DNA from: Pseudotamlana haliotis
GTDB taxonomy: Bacteria > Bacteroidota > Bacteroidia > Flavobacteriales > Flavobacteriaceae
DNA length: 64,000 nt
NCBI RefSeq assembly: GCF_008806375.1
Contig: NZ_WAAT01000042.1
Coordinates: 1 to 64,000, forward strand
Reading direction: 5' to 3'
Shown here: in pieces, positions 18,397-27,129 of the stretch
How positions within the stretch are numbered: position 1 is the first letter of the stretch
Layout of the letters: each line of letters opens with the position of its first letter
Program-made: the position numbers and the translations under genes
Notes under the pieces: model-generated
What the model saw: only the letters and a program-made list of their open reading frames with translations
Databases searched by the model: none
Told to the model about the DNA's origin: nothing

Positions 18397-19050
18397 TTAG
18401 TTCCCTTTCTTGTAGTCTTCTAAAAATTTAGCTAAACCGATATCTGTTAAAGGGTGTTTTAATAATCCTTTAATTGAAGATAATGGCCCAGTCATTACAT
18501 CAGATCCTAATTTTGCACAATCAATAACGTGCATAGTGTGACGTACTGAAGCAGCTAAAATTTGAGTTTCGAAACCGTAGTTATCGTAAATCTGTCTGAT
18601 TTCAGCAATAAGGTTTAACCCATCGGTTGAAATATCATCTAAACGACCAATAAATGGCGACACATAAGTTGCTCCAGCTTTGGCTGCTAATAAAGCTTGA
18701 CCAGCAGAAAATACTAAAGTGACATTTGTTCTAATACCTTTATCTGAAAAGTACTTACAAGCTTTAATTCCATCAGCAATTAAAGGTAATTTTACCACAA
18801 TTTGTGGGTGAAGGGCCGCTAAAGCTTCACCTTCTTTTACCATACCTTCAAAGTCTGTTGAGATCACCTCAGCACTCACATCACCTTCAACAATATCACA
18901 TATTTTAGTGTAGTGTGCTAATATGTTTTCAGCGCCTGTAATACCTTCTTTAGCCATTAAAGAAGGGTTTGTTGTTACCCCGTCTAAAACACCTAAAGCT
19001 TGTGCTTCAGCGATATCATCAAGGTTTGCTGTATCTATAAAAAATTTCAT
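18397..19050 (-). CDS. fsa: transaldolase-like fructose-6-phosphate aldolase
   Basis: A 217-residue small transaldolase (TalC/FSA type). Motifs: [10 protein letters not shown] at the start, [13 protein letters not shown], and VVKLPL with Schiff-base Lys87; GRLDDIS and ILAASVRH follow. Short members of this family act either as fructose-6-phosphate aldolase or as transaldolase; the genome neighbourhood (transketolase gene ending 2 bp upstream of its start) favours transaldolase work in the non-oxidative pentose phosphate pathway. Last gene of a two-gene operon ended by the terminator at 18332-18372. Confidence 0.93.
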   Translation of the reverse strand: MKFFIDTANLDDIAEAQALGVLDGVTTNPSLMAKEGITGAENILAHYTKICDIVEGDVSAEVISTDFEGMVKEGEALAALHPQIVVKLPLIADGIKACKYFSDKGIRTNVTLVFSAGQALLAAKAGATYVSPFIGRLDDISTDGLNLIAEIRQIYDNYGFETQILAASVRHTMHVIDCAKLGSDVMTGPLSSIKGLLKHPLTDIGLAKFLEDYKKGN

Positions 19051-19052
19051 AA

Positions 19053-21086
19053 TTATACGGTTTTTAAATATTCTAATACTTCGTTGCTTACTTTTTCGCC
19101 TGTAAATCCAAATTTTTCATCTAATACAGATGCTGGTGCAGAATAACCAAAGTGATCAACACCGAACACTTTTCCGTTATCACCAACAAGACCTTCTAAA
19201 TTCACCGGTAAACCTGCTGTTAAACCAAATAATGGTTTATTTTTAGGAATGATGCTGTTTTGGTAATCTTTAGATTGTAATCTGAAAACACCTTCAGAAG
19301 GAATAGAAGCAATATTAACTTTCAAGCCTTTTTCGCCTTCTAAAATTTTAGCTGCAGCTAATAATGTTGAAACTTCCGATCCGTTTGCAATTAAAACCAC
19401 ATCTGGATTTTCAACTTCCTTCACTAAGTAACCACCTTTTTCAGCAGCTAAAGCCTCTTGATATCTTGATTCACCTTGAGCAGGAACATCTTTAATGCCT
19501 TGTCTTGATAAGATTAAACCAGTAGGCGTATTTTTGTTTTCTAAAGCCATTTTCCAAGCCACGTTTGTTTCTGCTGAATCGGCAGGACGTAAGGCTAAGA
19601 AACTTGGGTTTCCGCTATGGTTCTTTAATTTTTCTAATAAACGAATTTGAGCTTCTTGCTCGATTGGCTGGTGTGTTGGTCCATCTTCACCTACTCTAAA
19701 GGCATCGTGAGTCCATACATACTTAACTCCTAATTCTTGGATACCACTTAAACGAATGGCTGGTTTCATATAATCTGAAAACACGAAGAATGTAGCTACC
19801 ACAGGAATAATTCCACCATGTAAGGCTAATCCGTTTGCAATACAAGCCATGGTTAATTCGGCAACACCTGCTTGCAAGAAAGCTCCTGAGAAGTCTCCTT
19901 TTTTAATGGCATGTGTTTTCTTTAAGAAACCATCGGTTTTATCAGAGTTTGATAAATCGGCAGAAGACACAATCATGTTTTCTACATTTTCAGCTAAGTA
20001 ACCTAATACTGCTGAAGAAGCCGCTCTTGTTGCTAAACCTTCTTTTTGAGCTAAATCGAAATCTAATTCTGGTAATTCACCAGAGAAGAAGAAGTCTAAT
20101 TTTTCAGCTAAAGCTGGGTTGGCATCGCTCCAAGTTTTGATTTCAGCTTTCTTTTTAGCCGCTTGTGCTGTTTTTTCAGCAACTAAGTTTTTATAAAAAT
20201 CTTGAACATCGTCAAAAATTTCAAAAGGATTATTAACGTCTGCTCCTAAGTTTTCTAATGTTTTTTCGTAATCAGCTCCTGATGCTCCAATAGGCTGACC
20301 GTGTAATTCACAGTAGCCTTCGTACATACTTCCATCAGCAGCTAAACAGCCTTTACCCATTATTGTTTTACCAATAATTAAAGTTGGCTTTTCAGTTTCA
20401 TTATTGGCATCAGTTAATGCTTTTCTTATTTGATCATGATCATGACCATCGATAGTAACCACTTTCCAACCCCATGATTCGTATTTCATAGCGGTATCTT
20501 CAGTAGTCACCTCATCAGTAGAAGTTGATAACTGAATGTCGTTAGAATCGAAAAACATAATAAAATTACTAAGTCCTAAGTGACCTGCAATACGACCAGC
20601 ACCTTGAGATACTTCTTCTTGAATACCACCATCAGAAATAAAACCATAAACTTTATGGTTCATCCAATCACCAAATTTAGCTTGTAAAAACTTCGCACCA
20701 ATTGCAGCTCCCACACCCATAGTATGACCTTGACCTAGCGGTCCAGATGTATTTTCAATACCTCTTTTTACATCAACTTCTGGGTGACCTGGAGTAATAG
20801 AACCCCATTGTCTGAAATTAGCAACATCATCTTTAGCATAGTTTCCTAATAGGTAATACTGGGCATACATTAACGTAGATAAGTGACCTGCATCCATAAA
20901 GAAACGGTCTCTAAAAGCCCACTCCATATCTGAAGGGTCATAATTAAAAAATTCTGAGTATAAAATGTGCATAAAATCTGCACCACCCATTGGTCCACCT
21001 GGGTGACCCGATTTCGCTTTTTCTACCATTGCAACAGCTAATGCTCTAATATTATCTGCTGATTGCTGATCAATTTGTTTGTTCAT
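19053..21086 (-). CDS. tkt: transketolase
   Basis: A 677-residue full-length, one-chain transketolase that moves two-carbon ketol units between sugar phosphates with thiamine diphosphate. Visible: [13 protein letters not shown] (about residues 25-37), [16 protein letters not shown] (about 115-130), the ThDP/Mg loop ISDGGIQEE...FDSNDIQLS (about 150-185), and in the pyrimidine domain [21 protein letters not shown] (about 455-475). The codon use looks regular and the gene is probably well expressed. First gene of the operon with the small transaldolase; the long gap upstream carries its promoter. Confidence 0.97.
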   Translation of the reverse strand: MNKQIDQQSADNIRALAVAMVEKAKSGHPGGPMGGADFMHILYSEFFNYDPSDMEWAFRDRFFMDAGHLSTLMYAQYYLLGNYAKDDVANFRQWGSITPGHPEVDVKRGIENTSGPLGQGHTMGVGAAIGAKFLQAKFGDWMNHKVYGFISDGGIQEEVSQGAGRIAGHLGLSNFIMFFDSNDIQLSTSTDEVTTEDTAMKYESWGWKVVTIDGHDHDQIRKALTDANNETEKPTLIIGKTIMGKGCLAADGSMYEGYCELHGQPIGASGADYEKTLENLGADVNNPFEIFDDVQDFYKNLVAEKTAQAAKKKAEIKTWSDANPALAEKLDFFFSGELPELDFDLAQKEGLATRAASSAVLGYLAENVENMIVSSADLSNSDKTDGFLKKTHAIKKGDFSGAFLQAGVAELTMACIANGLALHGGIIPVVATFFVFSDYMKPAIRLSGIQELGVKYVWTHDAFRVGEDGPTHQPIEQEAQIRLLEKLKNHSGNPSFLALRPADSAETNVAWKMALENKNTPTGLILSRQGIKDVPAQGESRYQEALAAEKGGYLVKEVENPDVVLIANGSEVSTLLAAAKILEGEKGLKVNIASIPSEGVFRLQSKDYQNSIIPKNKPLFGLTAGLPVNLEGLVGDNGKVFGVDHFGYSAPASVLDEKFGFTGEKVSNEVLEYLKTV

Positions 21087-21772
21087 TTTTTAATTATAAT
21101 TTGTATTTTCTAAATTCTATGCATTGGTTTACTTCTAGAAACACAGAATATTCATAATTTAAACTTCTCAAAATCAATTTACACTCATAGTTAAGGACTT
21201 AAAAACACAACACTCATATTGATTTTAAACCGTTTACCTAGATTTATAAAATGATTTTTGCAAATATATAACCTTTAATGGGTTGAGGTAAAAAAAACCA
21301 TAGAATTTAATTAAAATTAACGAAAGCGTTTAAGTAAAATTAAAAACCTATTTGCGCAACAGACAAAAGAAACTAAAACCCAATGTTCTAAAACACTTAA
21401 AACGCAACGAATCATTTAGTGAAGGAGTAGCATTTATATAATTCAACAACAAATGACATCATAACTCATTAGAAATAATCCCCTTTCCAAGAGTTTAGAG
21501 TGCTTTTCCATCTCACCAACAGAAGTCAGGTTTCTAATTATTTCCGTTTAAAAGAACGCTTTTTTAATATCAAATAGCGATCATGACAATCATTTATGTT
21601 TATGCTAAAGACATCAAATTATGACTAACATTGAGTGGTAAGACTACTTGTTTAGTGAGTAATAAGGTGTTTTTATTTTTCTCAACTTGATTGCGAACAT
21701 AAAAATGAATTCATAATTTTAATGTCATAAATATTTTACTTTTACTGTAATTCAAACAAAACATTTGATTAC
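21087..21772. other. 686-bp gap without a supported gene
   Basis: Between divergent tkt and the DUF2490 gene. Both strands are broken by stops and I see no tRNA, repeat family, strong hairpin or long conserved-looking frame. It must contain both divergent promoters; no clean TTTG/TAnnTTTG pair was found. The far side (21540-21770) is very A+T-rich. Confidence 0.6.
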
Positions 21773-22555
21773 ATGCACTATAACACTCCTGTTTTGAACC
21801 AAAGCCCTTATATTAGAAAAAGCTTTCGCATCTTTCTGGTTGTTTTTTTAGCATGTTTTTATAATGGATATACGCAGGAAGCGCCTTTAGAGGAAAACAA
21901 TGCCCTCACCAAGCAGCTATGGCTTAGTTTCGATTCAACCTGGGAGCTAAAAGACAGTACTTACCTAAAAACCGATGTCGGCTATCGCACCATAAGCACT
22001 AATAATTGGGATCGCTACATTGCGCGTGGCGGTTACGAAAAAAACGTCACCCCCTTTATATTAAAACACTTAAAACGTAAAGAGTCTTATATAGGTGGCT
22101 TAGGTTTATTTTATTTCAGTAATAAAGCAGGGCATAATTCTTTAGAAATACGACCATTTCAAGGCTACCGCCTCAATTTCGATATTACTAAACGCATACA
22201 ACTTGCTAATTATTTTCGTCTAGAAGAACGCTTTTTAATAACCGCTCAGGACAACAGTAACCATTTCGGCTTACGATTTAGGTACCAAATTATGGCTAAT
22301 ATTGGATTACAAGGTTTTTTATTTTCCGACAAAAGAGGGTTTTATTTTCCTGTTGGTATAGAATTCTTTTTCAATATTGTAGAACTCTCTCAATTTAGCG
22401 ATGTGATTCGTATTACCCCTGGAGCTGGATATCAATTTAACCCCACTTTCAAAGTTCAAGGCATGCTTGCTTACCATTATACCGAGCAAGACATTGGCGG
22501 CATCTATAAAACTAATGATATTATTTTTCGATTAAAGGTTATTAAAACATTTTAA
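21773..22555 (+). CDS. DUF2490 family outer-membrane-like protein
   Basis: A 260-residue exported protein: basic start, hydrophobic segment FRIFLVVFLACFYNGYTQ and probable cleavage after about residue 35. The mature part begins with 'KQLWLSFDSTWELKDSTYLKTDVGYRTI', the DUF2490 signature, followed by alternating beta-strands with aromatic ends (FRYQIMANIGLQGFLFSDKRGFY; YQFNPTFKVQGMLAYHYTEQD; final IIFRLKVIKTF), as in small outer-membrane barrels. Substrate unknown. Monocistronic, ended by the strong hairpin at 22582-22620. Confidence 0.8.
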   Translation: MHYNTPVLNQSPYIRKSFRIFLVVFLACFYNGYTQEAPLEENNALTKQLWLSFDSTWELKDSTYLKTDVGYRTISTNNWDRYIARGGYEKNVTPFILKHLKRKESYIGGLGLFYFSNKAGHNSLEIRPFQGYRLNFDITKRIQLANYFRLEERFLITAQDNSNHFGLRFRYQIMANIGLQGFLFSDKRGFYFPVGIEFFFNIVELSQFSDVIRITPGAGYQFNPTFKVQGMLAYHYTEQDIGGIYKTNDIIFRLKVIKTF

Positions 22556-22581
22556 AAAAATCAAATCATTGAAGACTAAAA

Positions 22582-22620
22582 AGCCTCTTAATATTAAGTA
22601 TAACTTAATATTAAGAGGCT
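22582..22620. terminator. strong bidirectional terminator
   Basis: Perfect 17-bp inverted repeat starting AGCCTCTTAATATTAAG, loop TATAA, preceded by A-runs, placed between the convergent DUF2490 (+) and DUF4136 (-) genes. Confidence 0.85.
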
Positions 22621-22663
22621 AGAGTTATTTGCTAAAAGTTCTATTAAACTTTTAATCTCAAAT

Positions 22664-23242
22664 TTACTTCAAAGGTTCTACAGGAAACTTTTTCATAAGT
22701 TTTTTAATATATTTAGGAATCGTTTTATCTCTTTTTTCTGAATTATCTTTTATAACCTTAGTCATAACACCTTGCCAAATTAAGTTTTTCCCTGAGGTAT
22801 CGTACATATCTACTACAAGTGTTCCTTCTTTATAGTCATCTTCATTATAAGTTGTTGTTGACGAAACCATTCCTGGCCCCATGCCCCAACCCCAGCCGCG
22901 GCGCATACCATAACCATACCCCATACCGCCATTAAAATCGGTATAAGCTGTTGTACTTGTTTTATTATTAACTACTAAATATAAAGTAATTACAGCATCT
23001 GCTCCAGATTCGACATATGATAACCCTCTAATTGAAAACTCATTTTTCAAAGCATCTAGGAAACGTTTTTTATCAAAATCATTTAATATTTTATCACTAT
23101 TTTTTTCCCAACCTTTGAAACTGTAAGTCTTATATTTTGAAAAATCTGTAGATTTATCGTAATCGCTTTTTATTTGAGCAAAACTACTCGTGCCTACAAA
23201 TAGCATAAGTACAAACAGAGTAATACATTTTATTGATTTCAT
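22664..23242 (-). CDS. DUF4136 family exported protein
   Basis: A 192-residue protein. I choose the ATG at 23242 (MKSIKCITLFVLMLFVGTSSFAQ), which gives a clean signal peptide cut after about residue 23; an upstream in-frame ATG at 23311 would only add a non-conserved tail. Mature part: 'KSDYDKSTDFSKYKTYSFKGW...' and 'ADAVITLYLVVNNKTSTT' typical of DUF4136, then a Gly/Tyr/Met-rich patch and 'YKEGTLVVDMYDTSGKNLIWQGVMTK'. It is probably a periplasmic or membrane-attached protein; no lipobox Cys is visible. Function unknown. It lies just outside the left edge of the island. Confidence 0.85.
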   Translation of the reverse strand: MKSIKCITLFVLMLFVGTSSFAQIKSDYDKSTDFSKYKTYSFKGWEKNSDKILNDFDKKRFLDALKNEFSIRGLSYVESGADAVITLYLVVNNKTSTTAYTDFNGGMGYGYGMRRGWGWGMGPGMVSSTTTYNEDDYKEGTLVVDMYDTSGKNLIWQGVMTKVIKDNSEKRDKTIPKYIKKLMKKFPVEPLK

Positions 23243-23424
23243 CGTTTTAATTTTAAAGGGATTAATTAAATTTATTTTATGCAAACTACTCAAATATAAT
23301 ATTAAATACATTCATAATCAACATGTAAAAATGTTTTAACAATAATAAAACAAAGTTTTTTCCTGCAAATAGTTCTAAGTAGAAGTTAGACAGAGTGAAA
23401 ACAAAAAAAAGCCTCAACACATAA

Positions 23425-23465
23425 AGTATCAAGGCTTCGTATTCCTAAAGTTGTGCGGGCGGGGA
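23425..23465. repeat. left attachment site (att) direct repeat
   Basis: 41 bp matching 43311-43351 with two mismatches (at 23438-23439); the last 26 bp are identical. It contains the final 12 nt of the tRNA-Leu acceptor/T-arm side and sits beside a second copy of the tRNA terminator hairpin (23411-23436). It is probably the original tRNA 3' end and terminator, displaced by the insertion. Confidence 0.88.
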
Positions 23466-23559
23466 AAGTAAAACCCTAAATCTAACAATATCTTCGTGAA
23501 TCAAACAAAACACCTAAACACCCTAAAACACTACGATTACAACTAACTCGTATTAAAAT

Positions 23560-23628
23560 GAATTTATTTGAATTTGATTGAATTTAGTATTTTAGGGGAA
23601 TAATTGGGGGAATAATTGGGGGAAAATA
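23560..23628. repeat. candidate integrase/excisionase arm-binding repeats, left end
   Basis: Two helically phased arrays: three 10-bp units beginning GAATTT (23560, 23570, 23580) and three 12-bp units of the form (A/G)GGGGAATAATT (23594-23605, 23606-23617, 23618-23628). The G-rich unit recurs inside the right end (43263-43284). The array also lies in the 5' region of int, so it may be an operator. Confidence 0.5.
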
Positions 23629-23665
23629 TAATTCAGTTATCTATCTTTGAATAAACGATGAATTT

Positions 23666-24961
23666 ATGGCAAGCGGGACGTATAGAACAAAAAAAAATGA
23701 CGAATGGAATACTTTGTACTACAGATTTAAGCAAGGTGGGCAATTTGATATCGAACTCTCTACAGGAATCCAAGTGCCAAAAGGCAGGTGGAGCCAAACT
23801 AAACAACAAATATTGACAACTCATAAAATGAATTCCCACGAGTTCAACAAAAAACTATTTGAATTTAATATTTTTATTAGAAAAGAATATGAGGATTCAA
23901 AAATTCACACCAAGATTATCAACTCAAGTTGGCTAAAAGATAAAATATCTACATTTTTCGAAAGAAGAACAGCAAACGAAGAAACCAACCAACACCTGTT
24001 CTTAACCAATTTTATTGATGCTTTTATTTTAGAGTCTCACAAAAAGAAAACAAAAAACAACACTCCTGTTTCTAAAAGAACCATACAACATTATAAAACA
24101 ACCAAAAATAAAATTATCGCATTTGAAGCTTCCACAAATGAACAGGTTCTTTTATCTAATTTAAACATCGATTTCCATACAAAATTTATCGAATTCTTAG
24201 AAGAAGAACAACAACTCAACCCAAATACAATTGGAGGCTATATTGACGACATTAAGTTGTTCTGCAGAAATGCTGTTAGAAAAAACATAAAAATCCCAAA
24301 TGACTATAGATTTCCTGAGTTTTACAGCCCAAGCAACAAAACAAAAGACATTTACCTAAACGAAGTTGAAATAAACAAAATATACAACGCCACATTTAAA
24401 TTAGAACACCTAGATAACGCAAGAGATTGGCTTATCATTGGACTAAGAACAGGGTTTAGAATTTCTGATTTTCTAAAGCTAACCAAAAAAAACATAAAGG
24501 ATGGCTACATAGAAAAAACAACAATAAAAACAGACTTTCCTGTTATCATCCCTTTACACAACCAAGTTAAATTTATATTAGACAAAAGAAAAGGTAATTT
24601 CCCAAGATCCATAAGTGATCAAAAGTTCAATATTTATATAAAGAAGGTATGCCAATTAGTAGAACTTACAGAAAAGGTTGAAGGCGCTAAATTATGCCAC
24701 ATTGACACAGTAGTTGAAAAAGGTAAAAAGAAAAATATATATCGAAAAAAACACGGAATATACCCTAAGTTTGAGTTAGTTACTTCTCATATCTGCAGAC
24801 GTTCATTTGCAACAAACCTTTACGGAAAAATTGACACTTTAACTATTATGAAAATAACAGGTCACAAAACAGAAAAACAGTTTTTGGAATATATCAAAAT
24901 CACCCCAAAAGAATATGCCGAAAAATTAAAGGATTTCTGGAAACTAAACTCAATTAATTAA
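23666..24961 (+). CDS. int: tyrosine recombinase/integrase of the island
   Basis: A 431-residue integrase. Residues about 1-60 look like the arm-DNA-binding domain of Bacteroidota integrases (RTKKNDEWNTLYYRFKQGGQFDIEL..GIQVPKGRWS), 105-215 the SAM-like core-binding domain and 225-425 the catalytic domain. The complete catalytic set is visible: R265 (TGFRISDFL), K288, H375 and R378 (SHICRRSF), H400 (TGH) and nucleophile Y409 (FLEYIKI). It sits next to the left att site and reads into the element. Intact, so the element could still excise. It should recombine the tRNA-Leu 3' end sequence repeated at both borders. Confidence 0.95.
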   Translation: MASGTYRTKKNDEWNTLYYRFKQGGQFDIELSTGIQVPKGRWSQTKQQILTTHKMNSHEFNKKLFEFNIFIRKEYEDSKIHTKIINSSWLKDKISTFFERRTANEETNQHLFLTNFIDAFILESHKKKTKNNTPVSKRTIQHYKTTKNKIIAFEASTNEQVLLSNLNIDFHTKFIEFLEEEQQLNPNTIGGYIDDIKLFCRNAVRKNIKIPNDYRFPEFYSPSNKTKDIYLNEVEINKIYNATFKLEHLDNARDWLIIGLRTGFRISDFLKLTKKNIKDGYIEKTTIKTDFPVIIPLHNQVKFILDKRKGNFPRSISDQKFNIYIKKVCQLVELTEKVEGAKLCHIDTVVEKGKKKNIYRKKHGIYPKFELVTSHICRRSFATNLYGKIDTLTIMKITGHKTEKQFLEYIKITPKEYAEKLKDFWKLNSIN

Positions 24962-25065
24962 CATAAAAGAAAACAACCAAAACAAAACACACCTCCTAAT
25001 AAGACATTATTAATTAGCATAGATAAATAATAGTTTTTAAAAACTTAACTATCTTCAATCCTCTA

Positions 25066-25081
25066 TACTTATGTATAAGTA
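25066..25081. promoter_or_regulatory. small palindrome before the 130-aa gene
   Basis: TACTTAT-GT-ATAAGTA, a perfect 7-bp inverted repeat about 47 bp before the ATG at 25128. It could be an operator; no cognate regulator is identified. Confidence 0.25.
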
Positions 25082-25127
25082 AAAAAACGATATAACAGGT
25101 AGCCACTCAAAGTAGTAATAATTATCA

Positions 25128-25520
25128 ATGATAAAAAAAACAATTAACCCTTTTTCAGCAAAAGTCACAATAGGCTTAGTTCAAGGTTACAGTAAAACAC
25201 TTAACAGTAAAGCATCTATTATTAAGCACATTCAAAAACTACAAGATGAATTAATTCAAAGTAAGAAAATATTTTTAACGGCTGCTGTATCCGAAACAAT
25301 TATTGTTATGAGCAGGCAAAAAGAACCTCATCTTACACTTAACTTTATAAACTACCCCAAGTTCCCTTTACCTGAAACAGTGTTAAAAGAGGAGATTGAA
25401 CGTTTAACAAAAAAACTTATGATAAAGTTTAAACAAAACAGGGTGGTTATTGAATACCTAGATGAGACTATTATGTTTGAACAATCAGAAGGTATAGATC
25501 CTAATATTAGGGTTAAGTAA
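25128..25520 (+). CDS. unrecognised 130-aa protein next to N-formylglutamate amidohydrolase
   Basis: A 130-residue soluble alpha/beta protein I do not recognise. It starts with a strand (KVTIGLVQGYS), then a long helix (SKASIIKHIQKLQDELIQSKKIF), a strand (LTAAVSETIIVM), 'EPHLTLNFINYPKFPLPETVLKEEIERLTKKLMIKFKQNRVVIEYLDETIMFE'. The alternation suggests a small ferredoxin-like or barrel fold with one buried helix. No signal peptide, Cys cluster or catalytic motif. It is followed by a structured leader and the FGase gene in the same direction; the pair is probably functionally linked, but this rests on neighbourhood only. Confidence 0.7.
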   Translation: MIKKTINPFSAKVTIGLVQGYSKTLNSKASIIKHIQKLQDELIQSKKIFLTAAVSETIIVMSRQKEPHLTLNFINYPKFPLPETVLKEEIERLTKKLMIKFKQNRVVIEYLDETIMFEQSEGIDPNIRVK

Positions 25521-25529
25521 AAAATAAAT

Positions 25530-25684
25530 TATATTTGCAATATCATTACGAACTCCTTTAATATGGAGTACCAACCTGCAAGTCAAGCGAAGGTGGTAAA
25601 AAAATGAGCCTAACGGAAAAAAATGACAATTCCCCAAGCATCGATTCTCGTAATGAATTTTTATTAATCTTAAAATTCATTAAA
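25530..25684 (+). promoter_or_regulatory. promoter and structured leader of the FGase gene
   Basis: A perfect -7 box TATATTTG (25530-25537) predicts a start of transcription near 25544. The following leader can form three hairpins: ACTCC/GGAGT (25552-25556/25565-25569), TACC-A-ACCT/AGGTGGTA (25569-25577/25591-25598, one bulged A, 13-nt loop) and a perfect 10-bp stem AATGAATTTT/AAAATTCATT (25652-25661/25672-25681) ending 3 nt before the preferred ATG at 25685. It could be a cis-regulatory RNA; it matches no riboswitch class I can name. Confidence 0.4.
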
Positions 25685-26419
25685 ATGAAAAAAGCAGTAT
25701 TACACATTCCCCACTCAAGCACATATTTTCCAAATTATTTAGGATTTGTTGTTGATCAAAAAACACTAGACAATGAAACTTTAATACTAACAGACCATTT
25801 TACAGACGAATTGTTCATCACACCGAACTCGATACCTGTAACAGCTCCTTTTTCAAGAGTTTTCTGTGACGTAGAACGTTTTAGAAAAGATTGTGATGAA
25901 GTTATGTCTGAAAAAGGCATGGGAGCCACTTACACGAAACTTGAAAACGGTGAATTAATGCGAGTCCTTACAACATCACAAAGAGAAAAGATTCTTCAGG
26001 ACTATTACGATGTACATCATAAAAAGCTAACTCAAGAAGTAGAAAATCAATTAGCTATCCATCAGCAAGCTATCATAATTGATTGCCATTCATTTCCTGA
26101 AACACCACACCCAAGAGCTTTAGATAAAACAGCTAACAGACCTGATATTTGTATAGGAGCAGATAGTTTTCACACTCCTAAAGATCTTTTAGAACGCAGT
26201 ATTGAGTATTTCAAATCAGCAGGACTATCAGTAAAAGTAAATAGCCCGTATAAAGGCACTATTGTGCCTTTACAATACTACAACATTGACAGGAGAGTCT
26301 ATTCAATCATGATAGAGGTAAATCGAAAACTATACCTGACAGATGATTTTGAAAAATCAGATCTTTATTTTAAAACATTTAACATCTGCCAAAAGTATTT
26401 CGATTTTGTCAATATATAA
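25685..26419 (+). CDS. N-formylglutamate amidohydrolase family (FGase)
   Basis: A 244-residue zinc hydrolase-like protein of the N-formylglutamate amidohydrolase fold, which removes the formyl group from N-formyl-glutamate (histidine degradation) or acts on related N-acyl substrates. Motifs: VLHIPHSSTYFP at the start, LTDHFTDELF, VFCDVERFRKD, IIDCHSFPETP (metal ligands) and IMIEVNRKLY. I start it at MKKAVLHIP (25685) because FGases begin at this strand; an in-frame ATG at 25604 would add 27 unrelated residues. No hut genes are near, so a histidine role is doubtful in this island. Confidence 0.87.
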   Translation: MKKAVLHIPHSSTYFPNYLGFVVDQKTLDNETLILTDHFTDELFITPNSIPVTAPFSRVFCDVERFRKDCDEVMSEKGMGATYTKLENGELMRVLTTSQREKILQDYYDVHHKKLTQEVENQLAIHQQAIIIDCHSFPETPHPRALDKTANRPDICIGADSFHTPKDLLERSIEYFKSAGLSVKVNSPYKGTIVPLQYYNIDRRVYSIMIEVNRKLYLTDDFEKSDLYFKTFNICQKYFDFVNI

Positions 26420-26501
26420 AGTTTAATAAAAAAGTAAAATTTTGTATAAATTATAACAGAGTTTTCATATTTTAACATATTAATCTAGAAGCATGCATAT
26501 C

Positions 26502-26882
26502 ATGAAAAAAACATTATTTATTTTAAGCCTACTTATTTCCACAATAGGGTATTCTCAAAATATTTCAGCAATCACCCAAGACGGAAAAACGGTAACACTC
26601 AAACCAAACAAAACATGGGTGTACGCGGACTCCGAACAAGCAGTAACTGACAATAAAGGCTGTGACTTAGGTCCGAACTTTAAGGAAGGCAAAGTGAATA
26701 AAAAACTTCTAAAACATGTAATGGTTGATATGAGCTGTAAAGAGGATGAAATCATATTTATTAGTTCTTCTACAGGTATGGGAAGGGGGCTTTATTCTCT
26801 TTGTGTTAAGGGGAAACCAATGAAATATAAAAAAATAGGAACTGTTTTCATGAAGGCAGATGAAGACCCTTTCGAGAAATAA
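26502..26882 (+). CDS. small secreted protein
   Basis: A 126-residue protein with a clear signal peptide (MKKTLFILSLLISTIGYSQ, cut after about residue 19). The mature part starts with 'AITQDGKTVTLKPNKTWVYA', a motif that recurs in exported Bacteroidota proteins, and continues with 'GCDLGPNFKEGKVNKKLLKHVMVDMSCKEDEIIFISSSTGMGRGLYSLCVKGKPMKYKKIGTVFMK'; three cysteines could form disulfides. Another ATG 9 bp upstream (26493) is possible. No function is known. It is not obviously part of the FGase operon (a 70-bp A+T-rich gap precedes it). Confidence 0.65.
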   Translation: MKKTLFILSLLISTIGYSQNISAITQDGKTVTLKPNKTWVYADSEQAVTDNKGCDLGPNFKEGKVNKKLLKHVMVDMSCKEDEIIFISSSTGMGRGLYSLCVKGKPMKYKKIGTVFMKADEDPFEK

Positions 26883-27129
26883 TAAACATCATATTAATTT
26901 ACGGATAATTAGACATTACACTAAAAAGGGAGAAAGTAAAAACCTTTCAGTACTAATAACTGCCCATCTAAGGCAGATAACATACTGCTAGCATAAAGAG
27001 TTTGTAAAGTTGTAACGGTTATGTTAGTAATAGTCTTTTTGACATTGATTTTTAATAAATTAAAAAAAATCAAACCATAACTGTTAAACAATTATAGAAA
27101 ATACAAGAGAAAGATAATCATAATATCAC

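Noticed and set aside
23270-23311. Upstream ATG (23311) as start of the DUF4136 protein.
   Set aside because: It would place 23 residues in front of a perfect signal peptide; ATG 23242 is preferred.
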